43,773 nucleotides of DNA, from the NCBI GenBank assembly GCA_964413755.1, contig CAYPTW010000006.1, forward strand, positions 1 through 43,773. The letters run 5' to 3'. Shown here piece after piece: positions 16,017 through 24,500 of the stretch (its first letter is position 1; each line of letters begins with the position of its first letter). This stretch comes from XN24 sp964413755 (lineage in GTDB: Bacteria; Pseudomonadota; Gammaproteobacteria; Steroidobacterales; XN24). The notes under the pieces were generated by a model. The model saw only the letters and a list, made by a program, of their open reading frames with translations, did not search any database and was not told where the DNA came from. The position numbers were made by a program, and so were the translations under genes.

Positions 16017-16556
16017 TTGAGCGCAGAGCAGGATCGCAAGTTTTTCGACACCTTCATGCTGGTACTGGGCAGCCTGGTGGTGATCACCATCGCTATCTTC
16101 GTCCTGGCGAACTCCATGGCCGGGCGTACGCAGGAAGTCCACATCAAGGAAGACCCGGCGTTCCAGCAACGCAACGTGGAGCGCATCCGCCCGGTCGGCC
16201 AGGTCGCCATCGCCGGCGCGGACAACAGCGACCTGCGCGATCCCGGCGGACCGCGGCCGAGCGCTGCTGCCATGCCGGCAGCCGCCGCCCAGCCGGCGCA
16301 GGATCTCAGCGGCGAGGACATTTACAAGGTGGCGTGCACCGTCTGTCACGGGGCCGGGATCGCGGGCGCGCCGAAGACCGGCGATGCGGCCGCCTGGTCG
16401 CCACGCGTCGCGCAGGGCATGGACACGCTGTACACGCATGCCATCGAGGGCTTCCAGGGCCAGGCCGGCTACATGCCGCCGCGCGGCGGCGTGGCCTCGC
16501 TGACCGACCAGCAGGTGCGCGACGCGGTGCAGTACATGGTGGACCAGCTGCCCTAG
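16017..16556 (+). CDS. Membrane-anchored c-type cytochrome (cytochrome c5 family)
   Basis: A 179-residue protein starting at TTG 16017, chosen because a strong GGAGAGG site lies eight bases upstream and the product then begins MSAEQDRKFFDTFM. One N-terminal helix (~12-32) anchors it. A flexible Ala/Pro-rich linker (~75-97) leads to a C-terminal haem domain with the covalent site C107-T-V-C110-H111 and the distal methionine in GYMPPRGG. Family members are periplasm-facing electron carriers to terminal oxidases. Length and layout match class I cytochrome c5-type proteins. It stands alone between tRNA-Arg and the convergent rep gene, from which it is separated by only four bases at the 3' ends. 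Confidence 0.9.
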   Translation: MSAEQDRKFFDTFMLVLGSLVVITIAIFVLANSMAGRTQEVHIKEDPAFQQRNVERIRPVGQVAIAGADNSDLRDPGGPRPSAAAMPAAAAQPAQDLSGEDIYKVACTVCHGAGIAGAPKTGDAAAWSPRVAQGMDTLYTHAIEGFQGQAGYMPPRGGVASLTDQQVRDAVQYMVDQLP

Positions 16557-16560
16557 TGAG

Positions 16561-18564
16561 CTAGTCCTCGCCCAGCATCGAGCGAAGGCCCGCGATGGCA
16601 CTCTGCCCGCGGGCCTTTTTTTCGTCCGCGCTGAGTTCGGTACGCCCCTCCCACTCCAACAGGTCGGCGGGCAGTTCCTCGAGGAAGCGGCTGGGCGTGC
16701 ATTCCAGCGTCTCACCGAAGCGCTTGCGCCGGCGTGCATAGCTGAGGAACAGGCGCCGCTGGGCGCGCGTGATGCCGACGTAAGCGAGGCGCCGCTCCTC
16801 CTCCAGCCCGGGGCCCTCCAGGTTGGCGCGGTGCGGCAGCAGCTCCTCCTCGCAGCCGGCGAGGAACACCACCGGGAACTCCAAACCCTTCGCCGCGTGC
16901 AGGGTCATGAGGCGCACGCGATCGTCCTGCCCCTCGCCCGCCTCGCGGTCCAGCATGTCCATCAGCGACAGCCGGCGCAGCGCATCCGCCAGCGTCGGCG
17001 CCTCGTCGTCGCGCGCCGCGCGCGCCAGCCAGTCGAGCAACTCGCCAAGGTTCTCGTTGGCGGTTTCCGCCTGGCGCGGATCACGCGCGTTCTCGAACAG
17101 CCAGTCGCGGTAATCGATGTCCTCGAGCAGCTCACGCGCCAGCTCATCCACCGGGGCGCCGCCCTCGGCCTCGTCGCCGAGCTCGATGATGCGCCGGCCG
17201 AAACCGTACAGGCGCTCCACGGCGCGTGCCGGCAGCACCCCGTGCAGGCCGGTCTCCATGCAGGCGGCGAGCAGGCCCAGGCCACGCTCGGAGGCCCAGC
17301 CGCCCAGCTTCTCCAGCGTCGCGGTGCCGATTTCGCGGCGCGGCACGTTGACGATGCGAAGAAAAGCCGCGTCGTCGTCCGGGTTGGCGATGAGGCGCAG
17401 ATAGGCCAGCACGTCCTTGACCTCGCTGCGGTCGAAAAACGACGTCCCACCGGTCACGGAGTAGGGGATCTGCAGCGTGCGCAGCGACTGCTCGAAGGGC
17501 CGCGCCTGGTGGTTGCCGCGATACAGCACCGCGAAATCCCTCCAGCTGCCGCCGCGTTCCATGCGCTGGCGCATGATCTCCATGGCCACGCGGTCGGCCT
17601 CGTCCGCGCCGTCATGCGCCGCCATGACGCGAATGCGGTCGCCGGGCCCGTGCGCGCTCCACAGGCGCTTCTCGAACAGGTGCGGGTTGTTGGCGATGAG
17701 CCCGTTGGCAGCCTCGAGGATGCGGCTGGAAGAACGGTAGTTCTGCTCCAGCTTGATCACCCTGAGCGCCGGGAAGTCCTCCGCCAGGCGCTTCAGGTTA
17801 TCCGGCCGCGCACCACGCCAGGCATAGATCGACTGGTCGTCGTCGCCCACCACGGTGAAAGCGCCGCGCGTGCCCACCAGCTGGCTCATGAGCTGGTACT
17901 GGGCCTGGTTGGTGTCCTGGTACTCGTCGCCGAGCATGTAGCGAATGCGGTCCTGCCATGCCGCGAGGACCTGCGGCAGTTCGCGGAACAGGAACACGGG
18001 GCGCGCGATCAGGTCGTCGAAGTCGAGCGCGTTGTAGGCCTGCAGCGCGCGCTGGTAGCCGGCGTACTGGCGTGCACGTGCGGCCTCGAGCTCGTCGCTC
18101 GCCGTCGCCAGCGCGGTCGGCGGATCGACCAGCTCGCTTTTCCAGTTGGAGATGGCAGCGCAAGCCATGTCCACCGCGGCCTCGGTGTCGGCGTTGTCGC
18201 TGCGCAGCAGCTCTTTCACCAGCGCGCGGCTGTCGTGCGCATCGAAGATGGTGAAGCCGCGCTTGTAACCCAGGTTGCCGTACTCGCGCCGCAGGATGTT
18301 CAGGCCGAGCGTGTGGAAGGTCGAAATCTTCAGCGCCTTCGCCGTCTCCTTGTCCAGCAGGCCGGCCGCCCGCTGGCGCATCTCCCGCGCCGCCTTGTTG
18401 GTAAAGGTCACCGCGGCGATGGCATACGCCGGGACGCCGCCTGCTACCAGGGCGCCGATCTTGTGGGTGATGACGCGGGTCTTGCCGCTGCCCGCGCCGG
18501 CCAGCACGAGCAGGGGACCGGCCGTGTAGTTCACGGCCTCGAGCTGGGCGGGGTTGAGTGACAT
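16561..18564 (-). CDS. rep: ATP-dependent DNA helicase Rep
   Basis: A 667-residue UvrD/Rep-family SF1A 3'-5' helicase, close to the length of Escherichia coli Rep (about 673). It starts MSLNPAQLEAVNYTAGP and carries Walker A GAGSGKTR. Other motifs in order are AVTFTNKAAREM (Ia), GDEYQDTN (II), GDDDQSIYAWRGA (III), LEQNYRSS (IV), LMTLHAAKGLEFP (V) and YVGITRAQRRL (VI). Rep removes protein roadblocks ahead of replication forks. The Rep rather than UvrD call rests on length, the N-terminus and the short C-terminal tail (ADEKKARGQSAIAGLRSML). No strong ribosome site is visible before the ATG. Confidence 0.95.
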   Translation of the reverse strand: MSLNPAQLEAVNYTAGPLLVLAGAGSGKTRVITHKIGALVAGGVPAYAIAAVTFTNKAAREMRQRAAGLLDKETAKALKISTFHTLGLNILRREYGNLGYKRGFTIFDAHDSRALVKELLRSDNADTEAAVDMACAAISNWKSELVDPPTALATASDELEAARARQYAGYQRALQAYNALDFDDLIARPVFLFRELPQVLAAWQDRIRYMLGDEYQDTNQAQYQLMSQLVGTRGAFTVVGDDDQSIYAWRGARPDNLKRLAEDFPALRVIKLEQNYRSSSRILEAANGLIANNPHLFEKRLWSAHGPGDRIRVMAAHDGADEADRVAMEIMRQRMERGGSWRDFAVLYRGNHQARPFEQSLRTLQIPYSVTGGTSFFDRSEVKDVLAYLRLIANPDDDAAFLRIVNVPRREIGTATLEKLGGWASERGLGLLAACMETGLHGVLPARAVERLYGFGRRIIELGDEAEGGAPVDELARELLEDIDYRDWLFENARDPRQAETANENLGELLDWLARAARDDEAPTLADALRRLSLMDMLDREAGEGQDDRVRLMTLHAAKGLEFPVVFLAGCEEELLPHRANLEGPGLEEERRLAYVGITRAQRRLFLSYARRRKRFGETLECTPSRFLEELPADLLEWEGRTELSADEKKARGQSAIAGLRSMLGED

Positions 18565-18756
18565 CGGGGCCAGGTGTCGAGTCGCGGGAGGGCGGCACTA
18601 TACCGGAAGCCGAATCCGGGCTGGGCCGGAATGCGCGACCCGGCTGCAACAGGTGACGGAATCCAGCACAGCGCATGCAGCGGCCCCGGCCGCGTTGATG
18701 CGACGCAGCGGGAATGCTGCGCAGCGCAAATATGAATCGACTTTCCGGAAACAAAT

Positions 18757-18785
18757 TTGACTCTCGGCATGGTTGTCCCTAGGGT
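18757..18785 (+). promoter_or_regulatory. Possible promoter in the 300-base gap before the secreted duplicated-domain gene
   Basis: TTGACT (18757-18762), a 17-base spacer and TAGGGT (18780-18785, weak). It is the only promoter-like pair I see in 18565-18864, the stretch dividing rep from the next gene; the rest of that gap shows no gene, repeat or hairpin I can support. Confidence 0.35.
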
Positions 18786-18864
18786 GCTGTGACCGTTGAG
18801 CGTGCCCCAAGAGGACTGTTCGACGCATAAAAGAACAAATCACAGACCACTTGGGGAGAGTTAC

Positions 18865-19620
18865 ATGAACTACCGGAAAAGACTTGCGCTGATCGCGATC
18901 AGCGCAGCGGCCCTTGCCGTGCCCTTCGCTGCGAACGCGCAGGAAGAGAGCGCCACCCGAATGCTTTCGCTGCTTGAGATTCACGTGAAGGCCGGGCACA
19001 ACGAAGATTTCACTGCCGGCATCGCCGCCTGGAAAGAGTGCTACATCGAGCAAAAGGGCGCGGGCAGCTGGAACCTCTGGCGCCGCCAGCAGGGCGAAGG
19101 CAACGTCTACGTTGCGTCCTTCAGCATGAAGAACTGGGCCGATCTCGACACGCCGGACGAGGCCGGGCGCGCCTGCCGCTCGGTGGCGATGGAAAAGATC
19201 ACCCCCTACACGCATGCTGAGAAGAGCACGAATTCCTATGCGCGCTCGATGCCGGACATCAGCCGCAGCGGCCCGGGCGGGGACGTCCTCTGGGTTTCGA
19301 ACTTCAGGGCCAATGACAGCCGCCTGATGATGCAGGTTGTCAGGAAGATCACCGCGGCCATCAAGGAAGTCGAAGGCGACACTCGCGGCTACTGGTGGAA
19401 CGTCATGGGCGGTGATGAAAAGGCTGCTGACTATTTCGTCAGCACGCCGTTCGAGAACTTCGCCGGCCTCGATCAGGACCGCGACGGTGTCTGGGAGGTC
19501 GTCACCAAGGTGCACGGCGAAGCCGAAGCGGACAAGCTCCGTGCCGACTTCATGAAGTCCATGGACGCCGGCTGGTCCTATATCTTCCGCCGCATGCCCG
19601 ACTTGAGCCACAACCCTTGA
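18865..19620 (+). CDS. Secreted protein with a duplicated dimeric alpha/beta-barrel-like domain
   Basis: A 251-residue protein with a clear signal peptide (cleavage near ANA-Q, residue ~26). No named family is recognised. The mature chain reads as two related ~100-residue halves. The first has LEIHVKAGHNEDFTAGIAAW...WNLWRRQQGEGNVYVASF...WADLDT. The second has SNFRANDSRLMMQVVRKI...YWWNVMGGDEKAADYF...FAGLDQ. This pattern, a strand then a long helix then an aromatic strand pair, resembles antibiotic-biosynthesis-monooxygenase-like ferredoxin folds fused in tandem. Such folds can bind ligands or catalyse oxidation; no catalytic residue is evident. GGGGAGAG lies seven bases before the ATG. It is a single-gene unit with its own terminator. 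Confidence 0.8.
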   Translation: MNYRKRLALIAISAAALAVPFAANAQEESATRMLSLLEIHVKAGHNEDFTAGIAAWKECYIEQKGAGSWNLWRRQQGEGNVYVASFSMKNWADLDTPDEAGRACRSVAMEKITPYTHAEKSTNSYARSMPDISRSGPGGDVLWVSNFRANDSRLMMQVVRKITAAIKEVEGDTRGYWWNVMGGDEKAADYFVSTPFENFAGLDQDRDGVWEVVTKVHGEAEADKLRADFMKSMDAGWSYIFRRMPDLSHNP

Positions 19621-19648
19621 TGAGCTGAACCTTCAGCGCACAAGACGA

Positions 19649-19677
19649 GGCCCGGGGCACCTGCCCCGGGCCTTTTT
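19649..19677 (+). terminator. Rho-independent terminator of the secreted-protein gene
   Basis: GGCCCGGGGC (19649-19658) pairs perfectly with 19663-19672 around loop ACCT, followed by TTTTT. On the other strand it lies downstream of comM, but without a matching T-tract. Confidence 0.9.
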
Positions 19678-19713
19678 CGTGCGCGGCATCCGCTACTCCT
19701 CACCGCAGGCTTC

Positions 19714-21216
19714 CTAGCCCCGGCGATCCAGGCCGCGACAGGACAGCGCCTCGGCCAGGTGCCGCACTTCGATGGCTTGCGCACCGGCCGCGTCAGCAAT
19801 GGTGCGTGCCACGCGCCGCACCCGGGTCTGTGCCCGCGCCGACAGGCCCAGCTTCTCCGCTGAACGCACCAGCAACGCGCGCCCCTCCGGGTCAAGCGCG
19901 GCATGCGTGTCCAGCGCCTTGCCCTCCAGCCGGGCGTTCAGGCACCCCTGCCGCTGCAGGCTGGTGTCACGCACCGCGGCCACCCGCGCCCGTACCTGCG
20001 CTGACGTTTCCCCCGGCGGCCCGAGCATCTGCGCCGGCGTCGGCCGCGGCATCTCGGCGACCAGGTCGATGCGATCCAGCAGCGGCCCGGAAATCCGCCA
20101 GCGATAGCGGCGCACCGCATCGGCGCTGCAGCCGCAATTGCCGCGCGGGTCGCCGAGGAAGCCGCAGGGACAGGGGTTCATGGCCGCGACCAGCATGAAC
20201 CTGGCCGGGAACGTGCGCTGCAAGGCGGCACGACTGATAGTCAGCTCGCCCTCCTCCAGCGGCTGGCGCAAGGCCTCGAGCGCACCGCGGTTGAACTCCG
20301 GCAGCTCGTCGAGAAACAGCACGCCGTGATGGGCCAGCGTCACCTCTCCAGGCCGCGGGTTGGCGCCGCCGCCGGTCAAGGCGACGGATGAGGCGGAGTG
20401 ATGCGGCGCGCGGAACGGGCGGCGTCCCCAGTCGTCGGCCTGGAAGGGCTTGCCCGCGGCCGAGGCGATCGCAGCGACCTGCAGGGCGGTGGCGACATCG
20501 AGCGGCGGCAAGAGGCCCGCAAGGCGGCGTGCCAGCATGGTCTTGCCGGTGCCCGGCGGACCGATGAACAGGAGGTTGTGGCCACCCGCCGCCGCGAGCT
20601 CCAGCAGGCGCCGGCCGCGCTGCTGCCCGCGCACTTCGGACAGGTCCGGGCCCCGGTGTATTCCGGCCATCAACCGCGGCGGCGCCGTCACGACGGGCAA
20701 CGGCTTGCGGCCCTGCAGGTGTGCCGCCACTGCCAGCAAGTGTCGCGCGGCGCGCACCTCGCCCGCCTCCGCCACCGCCGCCTCCGCAGCAGACTCCGTC
20801 GGCACCACCAGCGCCCGCCCGGCGCGCGCCGCGGCGATGGCGGCGCACAATGGCGCCTGCACCGGGCGCAGGTCCCCGTTGAGCGACAGCTCGCCGAGAA
20901 ACTCCGTGACCTTCAGGCAACGCCCGGGCAGCTGGCCCGAGGCGACCAGCACACCCAGCGCGACAGGCAGGTCGAAACGCCCGCCTTCCTTGGGCAGGTC
21001 GGCCGGCGCCAGGTTCACGATCACCTTGCCGGCGGGAAAGCGAAAACCGCAGTTCGACAATGCCGCACGCACGCGGTCGCGGCTTTCGCGCACGGCCGTT
21101 GCCGGAAGCCCGACGATGTTGAAGCCCGGGAGGCCGCCGCCGGCATGGACTTCGACGGTGACCGGCAGGGCTTCGAGGCCGCATTGTGCGCGACTGAGCA
21201 CTTTGGCAAGGGCCAT
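19714..21216 (-). CDS. comM: ComM/YifB Mg-chelatase-like AAA+ helicase
   Basis: A 500-residue ComM-family protein. The start MALAKVLSRAQCG is preferred because it matches the family and has GGGGAG about eight bases upstream; in-frame codons further up add nothing recognisable. An N-terminal Lon-like ChlI domain (~1-170, VEVHAGGGLPGFNIVGLP) precedes the AAA+ ATPase domain with Walker A GPPGTGKT and Walker B FLDELPEF. A zinc-type cysteine cluster NPCPCGFLGDPRGNCGC follows, and a C-terminal helical domain ends the chain. ComM is a hexameric helicase that promotes branch migration when single-stranded DNA integrates during natural transformation. Its presence suggests, but does not prove, competence. 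Confidence 0.94.
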   Translation of the reverse strand: MALAKVLSRAQCGLEALPVTVEVHAGGGLPGFNIVGLPATAVRESRDRVRAALSNCGFRFPAGKVIVNLAPADLPKEGGRFDLPVALGVLVASGQLPGRCLKVTEFLGELSLNGDLRPVQAPLCAAIAAARAGRALVVPTESAAEAAVAEAGEVRAARHLLAVAAHLQGRKPLPVVTAPPRLMAGIHRGPDLSEVRGQQRGRRLLELAAAGGHNLLFIGPPGTGKTMLARRLAGLLPPLDVATALQVAAIASAAGKPFQADDWGRRPFRAPHHSASSVALTGGGANPRPGEVTLAHHGVLFLDELPEFNRGALEALRQPLEEGELTISRAALQRTFPARFMLVAAMNPCPCGFLGDPRGNCGCSADAVRRYRWRISGPLLDRIDLVAEMPRPTPAQMLGPPGETSAQVRARVAAVRDTSLQRQGCLNARLEGKALDTHAALDPEGRALLVRSAEKLGLSARAQTRVRRVARTIADAAGAQAIEVRHLAEALSCRGLDRRG

Positions 21217-21310
21217 CGCAGGCGCTCCCCGGAACCGGCCCACAGGATGACCGCGCTACGCGACGGAAGGCAGGGGAAGAATCCGGGCGGATCGGCGCCA
21301 AACGCCGTAC

Positions 21311-22948
21311 CTAACTCGTGCGGCGGCCTACCTGCTGGAGGAACCGGTCGAGATAGGCGCGCTCTTTTGCCGCGAGGTAATGCAGGTTCCGGCCCCGGTC
21401 GACGATCTCCCAGAAATGCGGCGGGGCCTGCAGCCACAGGTCATTCCGCATCTCGGCCTTGAACGACTCCGACATGTCGGCCATGTCTTCGGCGATCATG
21501 GCGGCCTTCGCCTCCTCGCCTTCCGCGAGGTAGTAGACGCCGAGGCGCGTCTGCGCCTTGCGCACGCCACGCAGGCCGCGGTAATGACGACGGGTATCGC
21601 TGGGGTATTCCGAGTCCAGCGCCAGCAACTCGCGCAGCATGGCCTCGTCGCAACCGAGCCGTTCCTGGTGGGCGTAGCGGCACAGGCTGGCAATGTCGTA
21701 GGCCACGGTCTCGGTAATCCAGATGAGCTCGTCCTCGAAGGCGAGGTAGCCGTAATGCTTCATGAAACGCACACCCTCGCAGGCCTCCTCGCAAAGGTCC
21801 TCGCGCAGGAGCTGCTCAATCAGCATGCGGTACTGCAGCAGCACGTCGTCGGCAGTGCGCTCTATGCGACGGTCGATCGCCGCGCGCAGGTAGGAATTGA
21901 AAAAGCGGAACACCATGCGGATGAGGTCGGTCTGTCGCGTGGCTGCGGCCACCTCGCCGATGTAGCGGGTATCGATGGCAATCTGGGAGCCGATATCGCT
22001 CATCGACTCCAGTGCCTCGTGGTACACGCGCAGGTACTCGTGCAGCGTCTTCCACTCCACCCAGAGCTGGCGCATCTCGAGCTCCGCCAGCAACTCCGTA
22101 TCCATGGCGACGAAGTCAGGGTTGAAGCGCAGCTCGATACCGAGGCGGTACCAGGCCCGATGACTCTCCGGCTTGGTGGCGACGTAGGCGACGACGTAGT
22201 CGCACAAGGCGTCGACAGCTGCCCCGGCGATGATCTTGTCGCGGCCCTCGATGGAATTGTTGGCGATATCCGTGATCTCTTCCATCTTCTCGATTACCCG
22301 GCGCTGCAGGTCGTCCACCTCGTCGGTTCCCTCGGCCTCCAAACCGCGCGTCGTCAGGCGGGCGGTGTTGCGGCGCAGCCGGTCGATGATGTTGCCCGGC
22401 TCCAGGAACCAGAACGTATAGGCGAAGTAAGGCAGCATGCCGGCCAGGCCCAGGCTGGTCAGGATCATCACCAGCAGCAACAGGCTGCGCGGCACGAAGT
22501 CCGGCCGCAGCGTGACGCTCAGCCATACTGCACACAGGCTGGCGACGATGTAGAAGCTGATGACGGCGATGTGCACCGGCTCGCGCAGGAACATGATCGC
22601 GACGCTGGTGTATCGCTCCGAAGACAGCTGCACGATGATCGCCACCACCGTGAGCACGATTCCGAGCACCGCCACGATGGTGACGCCGAGCGTGGGCAAC
22701 GCGTCGGTGATGAGCACGGGATCGAACGACAGATAGTGCTGGAATATGCTGCGCGCGCTATGCAGGCCGGCGCCGAACAGCAGCGAATCGATGACATAGA
22801 AAGCGGTGCAGAAGGATACGGCGACCGCGATCACGATCACCATCGGCATGATCCACGCGCGCACCACCGGCGGCGCCTGCGCGCGCATCGCCCGCGATGC
22901 GCCCGCTCGCTCTCCATTCCCGCGGAACCTTGATCCTTCCGGTGCCAT
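21311..22948 (-). CDS. Four-helix membrane protein with large cytosolic helical domain (DUF2254-like)
   Basis: A 545-residue protein. Four membrane helices lie at about 32-56, 80-105, 118-140 and 145-175. The segment VAIIVQLSSERYTSVAIMFLREPVH resembles the membrane core of DUF2254-type proteins, but the match is only by eye. The last ~360 residues are hydrophilic and mostly helical, without enzyme motifs. The ATG at 22948 has a strong AGGAGG five bases upstream, so the start is secure. The gene lies between ubiK and comM, which are often near neighbours in related genomes, so it looks inserted into that pair. Function is unknown; a sensor or scaffold role would be speculation. Confidence 0.75.
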   Translation of the reverse strand: MAPEGSRFRGNGERAGASRAMRAQAPPVVRAWIMPMVIVIAVAVSFCTAFYVIDSLLFGAGLHSARSIFQHYLSFDPVLITDALPTLGVTIVAVLGIVLTVVAIIVQLSSERYTSVAIMFLREPVHIAVISFYIVASLCAVWLSVTLRPDFVPRSLLLLVMILTSLGLAGMLPYFAYTFWFLEPGNIIDRLRRNTARLTTRGLEAEGTDEVDDLQRRVIEKMEEITDIANNSIEGRDKIIAGAAVDALCDYVVAYVATKPESHRAWYRLGIELRFNPDFVAMDTELLAELEMRQLWVEWKTLHEYLRVYHEALESMSDIGSQIAIDTRYIGEVAAATRQTDLIRMVFRFFNSYLRAAIDRRIERTADDVLLQYRMLIEQLLREDLCEEACEGVRFMKHYGYLAFEDELIWITETVAYDIASLCRYAHQERLGCDEAMLRELLALDSEYPSDTRRHYRGLRGVRKAQTRLGVYYLAEGEEAKAAMIAEDMADMSESFKAEMRNDLWLQAPPHFWEIVDRGRNLHYLAAKERAYLDRFLQQVGRRTS

Positions 22949-23073
22949 GCCGCCCTCCTGGCCTGCTGCAGAGTCCCCGCATCCGTCCGCTAACTATGAA
23001 CGGAAATCCGTGACACTGCCATGCACTCGCGACCGCAGGGGCAAACTGCCGCCGCAAGACGGCCCCGGCGAGG

Positions 23074-23322
23074 TTAGTCCGCGGGCTGCTCCAGCTTCGC
23101 CAGACGCGCCTCGAGCGCCGCGAGCTTCTCGCGCGTGCGCTTGAGCACGGCGGCCTGCACGTCGAATTCTTCGCGCGTCACCAGGTCCAGCCGGGACAAG
23201 CCCGCTTGCAGGACGGCACGAAAGTTCTGCTCGGCGTCCTCGCGCAGGGCCTTGAGTCCGCCGGGCAGGCTGTCGGCCAGGCGCCTGGCGAGTTCGTCGA
23301 TATTCGGCCTCTTGGGTTCCAT
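23074..23322 (-). CDS. ubiK: UbiK (YqiC/BMFP-family) ubiquinone biosynthesis accessory factor
   Basis: An 82-residue protein of the BMFP/YqiC family, start MEPKRPNIDELARRLAD. It is an amphipathic helix followed by a C-terminal coiled coil (REKLAALEARLAKLE) that trimerises family members. UbiK assists the later steps of aerobic ubiquinone synthesis by helping the UbiJ/Ubi complex use lipid substrate. A site GAGAGG lies ~8 bases before the chosen ATG; an in-frame ATG ten codons upstream is less conserved. It is divergent from the glnK-amtB cluster, a neighbourhood also found in pseudomonads. Confidence 0.9.
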   Translation of the reverse strand: MEPKRPNIDELARRLADSLPGGLKALREDAEQNFRAVLQAGLSRLDLVTREEFDVQAAVLKRTREKLAALEARLAKLEQPAD

Positions 23323-23367
23323 GCTCGGTCCTCTCGCCCCGCAATGGGGCATGGGGGGATGCTGCCC

Positions 23368-23384
23368 TGCACCATGACGGTGCG
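23368..23384 (+). promoter_or_regulatory. NtrC (GlnG) enhancer-binding site
   Basis: TGCACCATGACGGTGCG is a 17-bp near-perfect match to the NtrC dyad TGCACC-N5-GGTGCA. Its centre is ~87 bases upstream of the predicted sigma-54 start, a typical enhancer distance. It supports nitrogen-starvation control of the porin-glnK-amtB unit. Confidence 0.8.
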
Positions 23385-23437
23385 CCCTGCTGCCTTCCCT
23401 TCGGCTGATCGCGCCTAAGTCATTGAGTTGTCAAAGC

Positions 23438-23453
23438 TGGCACGCATCGTGCT
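23438..23453 (+). promoter_or_regulatory. Sigma-54 (RpoN) promoter of porin-glnK-amtB
   Basis: TGGCACGCATCGTGCT fits the -24/-12 consensus TGGCACG-N4-TTGCW, with GG and GC exactly ten bases apart; only the first T of TTGC is replaced. A start near 23463 leaves a ~50-base leader before the porin ATG. Confidence 0.8.
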
Positions 23454-23514
23454 TTGCAGCATGCAACCGGGGCGCAACGACCCGGACCAAGCAATGCACT
23501 GGGAGGAAACACAC

Positions 23515-24144
23515 ATGGCCCGATCAAAGTACCTGCTCGCAGTCCTCGGACTGGCAGCCAGCCAGGCGGCAGTCGCCGGAGATTTTAGCGCGAACGTCGG
23601 CATGATGTCCGACTACATTTTCCGTGGCATCAAGCAGAGCGACGCCTCGGCTTACGCCGGGCTCGACTACGAGCACCAGAGCGGCTTCTACGCCGGCACC
23701 TGGGGCGCCGACGTCGGCCAGGGCATGGAGTACGACCTGTACGCCGGCTTCGGCGGTTCGCTCGGCGACTTCAGCTACGGCATCGGCTACACCGGCTACT
23801 TCTACACCGACGACTTCGACGACACCTACCAGGAGATCAACCTGACGGCCGGCTACGGCTTCTTCAGCCTCGAGTACTCCTTCGGCACCTATGACAACTT
23901 CGACGGGCCCGACCTCGACTACGGCTTCGTTGCCGGCACGGTCGAGTATGGAGGCTTCTACGGCACCTACGGCACCTTCACGCAGGACTTCGAAGGCGAC
24001 TACGTCGAACTGGGCTACGGCGCCGAGGTGTCCGGCTTCGACGTCGGCGTGGCGGCGATCATGAGCGACAGTGACCTCTCGTCGACCGGGGATAGCGAGA
24101 CCTCGCTGGTGTTCTCCATCGGCAAGACGTTCGACCTGAGGTAA
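23515..24144 (+). CDS. TorF/Gcw_chp-family putative outer-membrane porin
   Basis: A 209-residue secreted beta-barrel candidate. The signal peptide is cleaved near AVA-G (residue ~22). The mature chain opens DFSANVGMMSDYIFRGIKQ, the diagnostic start of the Gcw_chp/TorF-type porin family. It then alternates short aromatic strands (YGIGYTGYFY, GYGFFSLEYSFG), is very acidic, and ends in the hydrophobic-aromatic style of barrels. Start ATG 23515 has GGGAGGA at 23501-23507. It is the first gene after the NtrC/sigma-54 control region, and glnK starts five bases after its stop, so it should be co-expressed with the ammonium channel. Transport of ammonium or amines across the outer membrane is inferred, not shown. 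Confidence 0.88.
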   Translation: MARSKYLLAVLGLAASQAAVAGDFSANVGMMSDYIFRGIKQSDASAYAGLDYEHQSGFYAGTWGADVGQGMEYDLYAGFGGSLGDFSYGIGYTGYFYTDDFDDTYQEINLTAGYGFFSLEYSFGTYDNFDGPDLDYGFVAGTVEYGGFYGTYGTFTQDFEGDYVELGYGAEVSGFDVGVAAIMSDSDLSSTGDSETSLVFSIGKTFDLR

Positions 24145-24149
24145 GCGAC

Positions 24150-24488
24150 ATGAAACTGGTCACAGCAATCATCAAGCCCTTCAAGCTCGACGATGTGCGC
24201 CAGGCGCTGGCGGATGTCGGGGTAAAGGGCGTCACGGTGACGGAGGTGAAGGGCTTCGGCCGCCAGCGCGGCCATACCGAGCTCTATCGTGGCGCTGAGT
24301 ACGTGGTCGACTTCCTGCCCAAGATGAAGGTCGAGGTGGCCATCGACGACGAGCTGCTGGAGCAGGTCATCGAGGTCATCAGCAACACCGCGCGCACCGG
24401 CAAGATCGGCGACGGCAAGATCTTCATTGCCCCGCTGGAACAGGTCATCCGCATCCGTACCGGCGAGACCGGTCCGGAAGCGGTCTAA
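24150..24488 (+). CDS. glnK: P-II nitrogen regulatory protein GlnK
   Basis: A 112-residue P-II protein. The T-loop GRQRGHTELYRGAEYVVDF carries the uridylylation tyrosine Y51, and the B- and C-loop motifs TGKIGDGKIF and IRIRTGE are intact. GlnK senses 2-oxoglutarate and ATP/ADP as a trimer. When deuridylylated it plugs the AmtB pore by inserting its T-loop. It lies 12 bases before amtB, so the GlnK name rests on linkage; sequence alone does not separate GlnK from GlnB. Confidence 0.95.
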   Translation: MKLVTAIIKPFKLDDVRQALADVGVKGVTVTEVKGFGRQRGHTELYRGAEYVVDFLPKMKVEVAIDDELLEQVIEVISNTARTGKIGDGKIFIAPLEQVIRIRTGETGPEAV

Positions 24489-24500
24489 AGGGGGAAGAAA

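Noticed and set aside
16831..18561. A 576-codon plus-strand frame opposite rep.
   Set aside because: It is antisense to a complete Rep helicase with all SF1 motifs. Its own translation has no recognisable domain and no ribosome site.
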